9,179 nucleotides of DNA from Candidatus Omnitrophota bacterium. GTDB lineage: Bacteria > Omnitrophota > Gorgyraeia > Gygaellales > JAHJCI01. The stretch is taken from contig JADHWR010000045.1 in NCBI GenBank assembly GCA_016783355.1, forward strand, positions 1 to 9,179, written 5' to 3'. The notes under the pieces were generated by a model, which did no database searches, was not told where the DNA came from, and was given only the letters and a program-made list of their open reading frames with translations. Below, piece by piece: positions 1 to 5,088 of this stretch. Positions within the stretch are counted from its first letter, which is position 1. Each line of letters begins with the position of its first letter. The position numbers were made by a program, and so were the translations under genes.

Positions 1-599
1 ATATAAGTGCCTGCATCTAAAATATTCGCTCCAGCCTTAATCGCTAATTTTGCGGTCGCCTCAGTTATCCCCCCATCCACAGCAATATCACCAGCATAGA
101 CCTTGCGCAATAATCTCATTTTAGGCAAAACCGAGTTGATAAACCTTTGCCCTCCAAAACCAGGATTAACTGTCATTATCAAAACAAAATCAACCAAATC
201 TAAAAATGGTTTAATCCTCACTAAGGGTGTTGCTGGATTTAAAGAAAGCCCAACTTTTATACCTTTGGATTTTAATCGAGAGAGCTGAGGCCGCATTGTA
301 GAAACCTCAACAGCTTCTACATGTACAGTAATTGCATCTGCGCCTGCCTTCTGAAATCTTTCCACAAACCGAAAAGGCCTCTCAATCATTAAATGTATGT
401 CTAAGGGTAACTTTGTGCTCTTTCGAATATTAGCAACTATACCCGGACCAATAGTAATATTCGGAACAAAATGTCCATCCATTATGTCAACATGAAAAAA
501 ATCAACCCCAGCTTTTTCTACGCGACGCATCTCCTTCAATAAATTGCTGAAATCTGCGGCTAATATTGAGGCGCCTATTTTTATCTTCACCCCGTTCAA
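1..599 (-). CDS. rpe: Ribulose-phosphate 3-epimerase, 3' end cut by the window
   Basis: This enzyme interconverts D-ribulose 5-phosphate and D-xylulose 5-phosphate in the cytosolic pentose phosphate pathway, using a metal-dependent TIM barrel. Numbered from the GTG at 590, the visible motifs are GASILAADF (6-14), FHVDIMDGHFVPN (32-44), DIHLMIE (64-70), TVNPGFGGQ (140-148) and VDGGI (171-175). The family's metal or acid-base residues correspond to H33, D35, H66 and D172, and all are present. About 196 codons are visible. The family is usually near 220 residues, so roughly 20-25 C-terminal residues lie off the window. Two starts are possible. TTG at 599 lies 4 nt after a GGAGG ribosome site (608-604) and overlaps the stop of a small upstream ORF as TTGA. 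GTG at 590, three codons later, matches the usual family N-terminus but is 13 nt from GGAGG. I prefer TTG. Both starts lie inside an inverted-repeat arm. Function is very likely; the start is uncertain. Confidence 0.95.
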   Translation of the reverse strand, partial: MNGVKIKIGASILAADFSNLLKEMRRVEKAGVDFFHVDIMDGHFVPNITIGPGIVANIRKSTKLPLDIHLMIERPFRFVERFQKAGADAITVHVEAVEVSTMRPQLSRLKSKGIKVGLSLNPATPLVRIKPFLDLVDFVLIMTVNPGFGGQRFINSVLPKMRLLRKVYAGDIAVDGGITEATAKLAIKAGANILDAGTY

Positions 600-696
600 A
601 ATTCCTCCAATTTTTGCTTAAGGTTTAATGATATATAAGCAGCCGAAGTTTTTGAATCTATCTCAAATCCATACATATCTAAATTTCGAACGGGGT
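589..696. repeat. 108-bp element with 15-bp terminal inverted repeats (MITE-like or palindromic intergenic repeat)
   Basis: The 15 bases at 589-603 match the reverse complement of 682-696 at 14 of 15 positions; the core is ACCCCGTTC, one variable base, then AAATT. The ends enclose about 78 bp of AT-rich sequence, which holds a smaller inverted repeat (TGCTTA/TAAGCA). The element fills the nadD-rpe gap exactly and encodes no transposase. It could be a non-autonomous mobile element or a dispersed intergenic repeat. It could also be a cis-acting RNA, because the arm nearest rpe contains both candidate rpe start codons. No other copy occurs in the window, so dispersal cannot be judged. Confidence 0.55.
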
Positions 697-700
697 TCAT
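596..700 (-). CDS. Possible 34-residue small ORF between nadD and rpe
   Basis: This ORF starts at an ATG (700-698) that overlaps the nadD stop as ATGA. It ends with a TGA (598-596) that overlaps the possible TTG start of rpe as TTGA. It begins MNPVRNLDMYGF and ends KQKLEEF. I recognise no domain, signal peptide or membrane segment. nadD is often followed by the ribosome silencing factor gene rsfS, but this ORF is far too short and does not resemble it. It lies almost exactly within a 108-bp inverted-repeat element, so it may only be a chance reading frame through a repeat. It could still be translated and couple rpe translation to nadD. No ribosome site is evident for its own start beyond coupling to the nadD stop. 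Confidence 0.3.
   Translation of the reverse strand: MNPVRNLDMYGFEIDSKTSAAYISLNLKQKLEEF
604..608 (-). promoter_or_regulatory. Ribosome binding site that favours the TTG start of rpe
   Basis: On the minus strand GGAGG is followed after 4 nt by TTG (599) and after 13 nt by GTG (590). The shorter distance is much more usable, and TTG also overlaps the preceding TGA. The site lies immediately beside the inverted-repeat arm that covers both start codons. Confidence 0.55.
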
Positions 701-1266
701 CGATACAATTTATTTTTCTGAATATATCTTAGTACTGAATCCGGCACAAGATAACGAATAGACTTACCCTCTTTTATCCGAAAACGAATTTCAAATGCTG
801 AAATATCTACGCAAGGGATACTAACTGTCTTGACAAAATCAGGTAAATTCTCCAAGGGGTAACCCGGCCGTCTGGCAACAACAAAAGTGACATATCTTAG
901 AATTTCACCAACATCTCGCCATTGATCTAAATACTTAAGCACATCTGAGCCTGTAATAAAATGTAACGTACTTTGCGAATAAAGCTTTTTTAATTCTCTT
1001 ACCGTCTCTATTGTATAGGAGAGTCCTTGCCTTTTTATCTCTATGTCTGAAACAGAAAAATAAGGATTGGGCTTGACAGCAAGTTTAACCATCTTCAGGC
1101 GATGCAATGGATGTAACACTGAATGGTTCTCTTTATGCGGCGGTAGATTCGTTGGGATAAAGATAATCTTATCCAAAAGCAGATTCTGACGAACCTCCTC
1201 ACCCAAAATAAGATGGCCTAAATGTATAGGATTAAATGTGCCGCCGACTATACCAATCTTCATCAT
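697..1266 (-). CDS. nadD: Nicotinate-nucleotide adenylyltransferase
   Basis: NadD joins nicotinate mononucleotide and ATP to form deamido-NAD, the penultimate step of NAD synthesis in the cytosol. Numbering from the second of two adjacent ATG codons (1263) gives 188 residues, normal for the family. The nucleotidyltransferase signature GGTFNPIHLGH (7-17) contains the HxGH ATP site. IPTNLPPHK (36-44), SYTIETV (82-88), FITGSDVL (102-109) and QWRD (114-117) also fit. The C-terminal signature, usually ISSTxIR, reads ISAFEIR (154-160): serine and IR are kept but the expected threonine is phenylalanine. A TTG at 1275 would add three or four residues, but the family N-terminus starts at the ATG pair. 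No good ribosome site precedes it, only GGG within a short tandem repeat. The gene follows proA by about 30 nt, and its stop overlaps a small ORF. Gene order obgE-proB-nadD is known in other bacteria. Confidence 0.95.
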   Translation of the reverse strand: MMKIGIVGGTFNPIHLGHLILGEEVRQNLLLDKIIFIPTNLPPHKENHSVLHPLHRLKMVKLAVKPNPYFSVSDIEIKRQGLSYTIETVRELKKLYSQSTLHFITGSDVLKYLDQWRDVGEILRYVTFVVARRPGYPLENLPDFVKTVSIPCVDISAFEIRFRIKEGKSIRYLVPDSVLRYIQKNKLYR

Positions 1267-1270
1267 AAAA

Positions 1271-1294
1271 CCCAATAACCCAATAACCCTAAAA
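1271..1294. repeat. Short octamer tandem repeat (CCCAATAA, two copies plus a degenerate third)
   Basis: Two perfect copies of CCCAATAA (1271-1286; TTATTGGG on the coding strand) are followed by a diverged CCCTAAAA. The repeat occupies nearly all of the proA-nadD gap and reaches the nadD start. It replaces the place where a ribosome site for nadD would be expected. Copy number is low, so slippage variation is only a possibility. Confidence 0.6.
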
Positions 1295-1296
1295 TC

Positions 1297-2541
1297 CTAT
1301 AACCGAATTTGTCCTTTGCCTCTAACCACATATTTATATGTTGTAAGATCCTCCAATGTCATTGGGCCACGACAATGCAATCTATCTGTAGAAATTCCCA
1401 TTTCTGGTCCCAGGCCAAATTGATAACCATCAGTAAAACGAGTAGAGACATTCTGATAGACACAGGCAGAATCCACGCTTTTTAGAAAATCAGCTGCTGC
1501 CTTTGAATTATTTGTAATGATGCCATCGGAATGATGTGAGCCATAATTATTTATATGTTTTATTGCTTCCTCTAAATTCTTAACCACCTTAGTCGCTAAT
1601 ATTAAATCCAGATACTCACAGCGATAGTCTCTCTCTTTTGCAGGTGTGATTCCCTTTACGAAACGCAAGGTCCTCTTACAACCACGAATCTCAACCCCTG
1701 CCTCCTGAAAACGCTTAATCATCTTAGGTAGAAATATCGGGGCTATCTCTCTGTGTACAAGCATCGCCTCCATTGCATTGCAGGTCCCTGGACGCTGGAC
1801 TTTTGCATTAAAACAGATGTTCTGCGCCATCTTTAAATCTGCGTCTTTATCGACATATATATAACAGATACCCTCATAATGCTTGATTACAGGGATGCGG
1901 GAAAGTCGGCTGATTTGGTGAATTAAGCTCTTTCCTCCCCGTGGAATCACCAGATCAATGTAGTGATCAAGTTTTAATAATTGACGAACAATCAAATGCT
2001 CGGTTTGCGTTACTAAATTGATTGCACCGCCGGCAATACCAGAGGAGACTAAATCAGAGGTTAATACTTTATAGATTGCTTTATTTGAATGTATTGCTTC
2101 ACTTCCACCGCGCAGTATGACACAATTGCCTGACTTAAGACATAACCCAATACAATCCGAGGTTACATCTGGCCGTGATTCATAGATGACTAAAATTACC
2201 CCCAATGGGATGCGAACCTTAGAGACATTAAAGCCAGGCGGTGCCTGCCACTCTTTAATTATGTCCCCGACGGGATCTGCCAAATCAACCAATGCTTTCA
2301 AAGAACGGCTCATTTCATTTATGCGCTTCTCATTTAGTGTTAATCGGTCAATAAAAGCAGATGATTTAGATAATGCCTTTGCCTGCCTTATGTCCTTTTT
2401 ATTCTCTTTGAGAATAAAATCCTGGTGGTTTTTTAAGCCATTCGCCATCTGACGCAAGGCTCTATTCTTTACCCGGCTCGTTAAATTCGCCAGAGGTCTC
2501 TTTGCGTCTTTTGCCTTTTTTGCTAAATCTAGTATGTTCAT
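1297..2541 (-). CDS. proA: Glutamate-5-semialdehyde dehydrogenase (gamma-glutamyl phosphate reductase)
   Basis: ProA reduces gamma-glutamyl phosphate to glutamate-5-semialdehyde with NADPH, the second step of proline synthesis. From ATG 2541 the protein has 414 residues, close to E. coli ProA. It is an aldehyde dehydrogenase-fold enzyme. IPLGVILVIYESRPDVT lies near 111-127. The catalytic cysteine is C254 in QRPGTCNAMEAMLVH. EYLDLILA (309-316) and STRFTDGYQFGLGPEMGIST (366-385) are characteristic. Start choice is open. ATG 2541 gives the usual family N-terminus (MNILDLAKKAKDAKRPLA) and lies 7 nt after the proB stop, but has no ribosome site. GTG 2571, ten codons upstream in frame and inside proB, has GGGAGG about 9 nt before it. 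I prefer 2541 on family length. proB lies directly upstream, and the two enzymes act in sequence and may channel the labile phosphate intermediate. Confidence 0.96.
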   Translation of the reverse strand: MNILDLAKKAKDAKRPLANLTSRVKNRALRQMANGLKNHQDFILKENKKDIRQAKALSKSSAFIDRLTLNEKRINEMSRSLKALVDLADPVGDIIKEWQAPPGFNVSKVRIPLGVILVIYESRPDVTSDCIGLCLKSGNCVILRGGSEAIHSNKAIYKVLTSDLVSSGIAGGAINLVTQTEHLIVRQLLKLDHYIDLVIPRGGKSLIHQISRLSRIPVIKHYEGICYIYVDKDADLKMAQNICFNAKVQRPGTCNAMEAMLVHREIAPIFLPKMIKRFQEAGVEIRGCKRTLRFVKGITPAKERDYRCEYLDLILATKVVKNLEEAIKHINNYGSHHSDGIITNNSKAAADFLKSVDSACVYQNVSTRFTDGYQFGLGPEMGISTDRLHCRGPMTLEDLTTYKYVVRGKGQIRL

Positions 2542-2548
2542 TGTTTTA

Positions 2549-3598
2549 TTATAAAACGACGAGGTTGTCACGGTGAATCGCCTCCCGTAGTTGCCTTTTG
2601 CCTTTTAGTTGCTCAAGCTGTAATGCAGAAAAATTAACCTTGCCCCGGCCAAAGCCCTTGCCATTATTATCAACAACCTCAACCAGATCACCGCAATGGA
2701 AATTGCCTTCTGTAGCCTTTACCCCTACACAAAGCAAACTCTTGCCGCACAGTAAAGCCGCTTTTGCTCCCTGATCAACAAAAATCCTTCCTTTCTGTTT
2801 TCCAATATGTGCTAACCATAGCTGCCGCGCCCTTAATCTTTCCTTCTTTGGCAAAAATAAGGTCCCTGCTTCTTCTGGCTTTTTTATTGCTGAGAGTAGA
2901 ATGTCTCGTTTTCGGCCATTAACAATTACGCAGGGGATTTGGGCTTCCATTGCTCTTTCGCAGGCGAGGAGTTTTGTCTCCATCCCACCCATAGCCTGCG
3001 GGTAACGTGGGCGCCCGGCAAGACGCTTTATCTGAGTAGTAACCTCCTCAACCACGCGCAAAACTCTTCCATTTTCATCCAGCAGTCCATCCACATCAGT
3101 AATAATAATCAAAATATCTGCGTTGATTAATGTTGCCACCATTGCTGACAACTGGTCATTATCACCAAATCGTATCTCATTTGTGGAAACTGTATCATTC
3201 TCATTAATTATTGGTAGAGCCTTCCATTTTAAAAGAATCTCCAATGTATTTTTGGTATTAAGATAGCGCTTGCGGTCACTAAAATCATCCCAGGTAAGTA
3301 AAATCTGAGCGCATTTTATCTTAAGCCTCTTAAATCCTGCTTGATAGATATTGATCAGCCTATTCTGGCCAATACTGGCCAATGCCTGAAGATGGCTAAT
3401 TTTATTCGGCCGGCGCTTCTGGTCAAAAAGAGACATCCCACTGGCAATTGCACCTGAAGAAACAATGAGCGGCTCGCTGCCTCTCTTGATTAAAGCCTCT
3501 ACCTCTCTGATAATTGAATTGATCAGCCTTGTTTCTTTAATAATACTTGTGCCAATCTTAATTACTAAGCGCTTGTAATCTCCGGTTAATTCCTTCAA
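2549..3598 (-). CDS. proB: Glutamate 5-kinase with C-terminal PUA domain
   Basis: ProB phosphorylates L-glutamate to gamma-glutamyl phosphate, the first and usually proline-inhibited step of proline synthesis. The 349-residue protein has an amino acid kinase domain (about 8-255), then a PUA domain (about 268-340). Kinase motifs are VIKIGTS (12-18), VSSGAIASG (46-54), INENDTV (131-137), FGDND (144-148), ITDVDGL (166-172) and GGMETKL (204-210). The PUA part includes GRIFVDQGAKAAL and VGVKATEGNFHCGD. Two-domain length is normal, as in E. coli (367 residues). The start is TTG at 3598, inside the end of obgE with a 41-nt overlap. It is supported by a GGAGG ribosome site and by the absence of another start before the KIGTS motif. 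proA follows directly. Feedback inhibition by proline is usual for the family but cannot be confirmed here. Confidence 0.97.
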   Translation of the reverse strand: MKELTGDYKRLVIKIGTSIIKETRLINSIIREVEALIKRGSEPLIVSSGAIASGMSLFDQKRRPNKISHLQALASIGQNRLINIYQAGFKRLKIKCAQILLTWDDFSDRKRYLNTKNTLEILLKWKALPIINENDTVSTNEIRFGDNDQLSAMVATLINADILIIITDVDGLLDENGRVLRVVEEVTTQIKRLAGRPRYPQAMGGMETKLLACERAMEAQIPCVIVNGRKRDILLSAIKKPEEAGTLFLPKKERLRARQLWLAHIGKQKGRIFVDQGAKAALLCGKSLLCVGVKATEGNFHCGDLVEVVDNNGKGFGRGKVNFSALQLEQLKGKRQLREAIHRDNLVVL

Positions 3599-4526
3599 CT
3601 AAATCCTCCAATCCTTGCTTTTTCAAAGCTGATATAAGATAAACTTTCGCTCTAACTCTACGCCGAAAAATCTCAAGGTTAGATTCGGCTCCTGCTAAGT
3701 CCATTTTATTGGCCGCAATAATCTGGGGAATTCCTGTTAGGTTATGCTCATATAACCTTAGCTCTTTGTTGATAATCCGATAATTCAAAAAGGCTGTTTC
3801 AGCATCTTTTGATGGCATATCAATCAGGTGTAAAATTATCTTCGCCCGCTCAAGATGACGCAAAAACCTGTTTCCCAGGCCGCGGCCTTGACTTGAGCCT
3901 TCAATCAGAGCAGGAATATCCATGACTGTAAAAGAAAAATCATCGTTCTTAACCATGCCCTTTATAGTTCCCTTTGTTGTAAAGGGATAATCCGCAATCT
4001 TAGAGCGGGCATTAGAAAGGGCACAAATCAATGTAGATTTTCCGCAATTCGGAAGACCAACAACTACTACATCGGCAATTTGCTTTAGTTCTAAAAACAG
4101 CTCTTTTTCCTGACCGGGCTCGCCATCAGTCGAAATTCTGTTCCTGCTGTTACCGCGGCCGCCTCTACCGCCTTTTGCGAGAACTACGCTTTTGCCTGGA
4201 TTATCTAAATCAACAAGGAAACAGCCTGTTTTTACATCCTTGATTACTGTTCCTACGGGCAGCCGAATAATTAAATCCTGCGCATTCCTTCCCTTTTTAT
4301 TGTTACTCGAACCGCATTGGCCATTTTTAGCCTTAAAGTATGAGTGATATCGAAGATCTAAAAGGTTATAAACATCCGCATCAGCAACAGCGACAATATC
4401 TGCTCCCTTTCCCCCATCTCCACCAGTGCCAACTACCCGCAGATGACGCTTACTGCGATAAAAACTCTCTGTGCCCTTACTACCATTGCCTGCTCTTATA
4501 TATATCTTTGCCTCGTCAATTAACAT
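3558..4526 (-). CDS. obgE: Obg-family GTPase, with an altered G3 motif
   Basis: Obg is a GTPase of 50S ribosome assembly and stress control. The protein has 322 residues: a glycine-rich Obg fold (about 2-150) and a GTPase domain (about 152-320). It lacks the optional C-terminal OCT domain. Family markers are TGGDGGKGADI (34-44), LPVGT (89-93), AKGGRGGRGN (117-126) and LELKQIADV (145-153). GTPase motifs are the P-loop GLPNCGKST (157-165), G2 PFTT (181-184), G4 NKMD (273-276) and G5 SAL (299-301). The G3 motif, normally DIPGLIEG, reads DIPALIEG (203-210), replacing the near-invariant glycine of DxxG with alanine (codon GCT). Some glycines of the N-terminal fold are also missing (AGNGSKG, where the family usually has AGDGGNG). 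The start is 6 nt after the rplU stop without a visible ribosome site, so reinitiation is likely. proB begins inside its 3' end. The rpmA gene that usually lies between rplU and obgE is absent. Confidence 0.95.
   Translation of the reverse strand: MLIDEAKIYIRAGNGSKGTESFYRSKRHLRVVGTGGDGGKGADIVAVADADVYNLLDLRYHSYFKAKNGQCGSSNNKKGRNAQDLIIRLPVGTVIKDVKTGCFLVDLDNPGKSVVLAKGGRGGRGNSRNRISTDGEPGQEKELFLELKQIADVVVVGLPNCGKSTLICALSNARSKIADYPFTTKGTIKGMVKNDDFSFTVMDIPALIEGSSQGRGLGNRFLRHLERAKIILHLIDMPSKDAETAFLNYRIINKELRLYEHNLTGIPQIIAANKMDLAGAESNLEIFRRRVRAKVYLISALKKQGLEDLVEGINRRLQALSN
3604..3608 (-). promoter_or_regulatory. Ribosome binding site inside obgE that fixes the TTG start of proB
   Basis: On the minus strand the sequence TGGAGGATTTAGTTG places GGAGG about 5-6 nt before the TTG at 3598. 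The site lies within the obgE coding sequence. It supports both the rare start codon and the 41-nt obgE/proB overlap. Confidence 0.7.
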
Positions 4527-4532
4527 TGTCTG

Positions 4533-4850
4533 TTAATCCGTTAATTTAATCTCTTCAATCTTAATGCGCAAGAGCTTCTGCCGATGTCCTTTTTTCCAAT
4601 CACTGGATTTACGACGGCGATATTTATAAGAAACAACCTTGGGTGCTTTTACGCCTTTAACAATGCTTGCTTTAACAGTCGCGCCGGCTAAATACGGCCT
4701 TCCAATATGAATCTTATTGCCTTCCTTAAAGAGCAAAACCTGATCAATGATAAAGTCTTTGCCTTTGGATTCTTGCGCACACCCTGCATCAATTATCTCG
4801 CCCTTCTCTACCTTGTATTGCTTACCCCCAATCTCAATTATGGCATACAT
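4533..4850 (-). CDS. rplU: 50S ribosomal protein L21
   Basis: L21 is a 105-residue protein of the large ribosomal subunit that binds 23S rRNA. The start MYAIIEIGGKQYKVEKGEII is the classic L21 N-terminus. The family's basic C-terminal segment is present as KYRRRKSSDWKKGHRQKLLRIKIEEI (about 76-101). Length is normal (E. coli has 103). The ATG at 4850 is preceded by AGGAG with a 5-nt spacer, a good ribosome site. It is the first gene after a strong promoter and a structured leader of about 138 nt. It probably heads the transcript rplU-obgE-proB-proA-nadD-rpe. rng lies upstream, a known neighbour of rplU in several bacterial groups. Confidence 0.98.
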   Translation of the reverse strand: MYAIIEIGGKQYKVEKGEIIDAGCAQESKGKDFIIDQVLLFKEGNKIHIGRPYLAGATVKASIVKGVKAPKVVSYKYRRRKSSDWKKGHRQKLLRIKIEEIKLTD

Positions 4851-4866
4851 CTCTTCTCCTCAATGA

Positions 4867-4890
4867 GTCCGCCAAAGTTCGTTGGCGGAC
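4867..4890. repeat. GC-rich hairpin in the rplU leader
   Basis: GTCCGCCAA (4867-4875) and TTGGCGGAC (4882-4890) form a perfect 9-bp stem with a 6-nt loop. In the transcript it ends about 8 nt before the rplU ribosome site (AGGAG, 4860-4856), leaving that site single-stranded. No uridine run follows, so it does not look like an intrinsic terminator. It may be half of a composite palindromic repeat with the neighbouring structure, or a leader regulatory hairpin. Confidence 0.7.
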
Positions 4891-4896
4891 GAATTG

Positions 4897-4958
4897 ATTC
4901 CGACGAGCGCTGTAAAATTATCGAAGAGAATTTTACAGCATATTAAGCGAGTCGGAAT
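4897..4958. repeat. Nested palindrome in the rplU leader
   Basis: The outer arms ATTCCGAC (4897-4904) and GTCGGAAT (4951-4958) are perfect 8-bp complements. Inside them GCTGTAAAATT (4909-4919) and AATTTTACAGC (4929-4939) form a perfect 11-bp stem with a 9-nt loop. An asymmetric internal loop (4 nt against 11 nt) separates the stems. The symmetry is far beyond chance. It lies wholly within the predicted 5' untranslated region of rplU, next to a second hairpin. It could be a dispersed palindromic repeat or a structured mRNA leader. Confidence 0.75.
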
Positions 4959-4994
4959 ATTCATTTAACATAGGATGTCTAATATTAAACTTTT

Positions 4995-5023
4995 ATCTTA
5001 ACATATAAAAAATCAGGCGTCAA
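4995..5023 (-). promoter_or_regulatory. Sigma70-type promoter with extended -10 for the rplU cluster
   Basis: On the minus strand a -35 TTGACG (5023-5018, 5 of 6 consensus) is followed by a 17-nt spacer and a -10 TAAGAT (5000-4995, 4 of 6). TG lies one base before the -10, giving an extended -10. The surroundings are AT-rich. The predicted start of transcription near 4988 would give a leader of about 138 nt before rplU. It is the only wide intergenic gap in the window, which fits a separate promoter for the ribosomal cluster. Confidence 0.65.
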
Positions 5024-5088
5024 GAATATTCAGCAGGCCTACTATTTCCAATGCGGGTTTGGAACAGTGGACAAGCGGGTGGCGAGAT

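Noticed and set aside
103..288. 61-codon plus-strand ORF
   Set aside because: It is antisense to the clear rpe frame and has no independent support.
4519..4537. Small palindrome ATTAAC/GTTAAT across the rplU stop and obgE start
   Set aside because: It is a 6-bp AT-rich stem with a 7-nt loop in an AT-rich region, easily explained by chance and too weak to claim as regulatory.
4707..4946. 79-codon plus-strand ORF over the rplU start and leader
   Set aside because: It lies antisense to rplU and runs into the palindromic leader. It has no ribosome site or recognisable protein family, so it is a shadow frame.
5041..5068. Inverted repeat TTCCAA/TTGGAA after the rng stop as a possible terminator
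   Set aside because: The stem is only 6 bp (9 with bulges) around a 7-nt loop and no uridine run follows on the minus strand. It may help end the rng transcript but does not meet the pattern of an intrinsic terminator.
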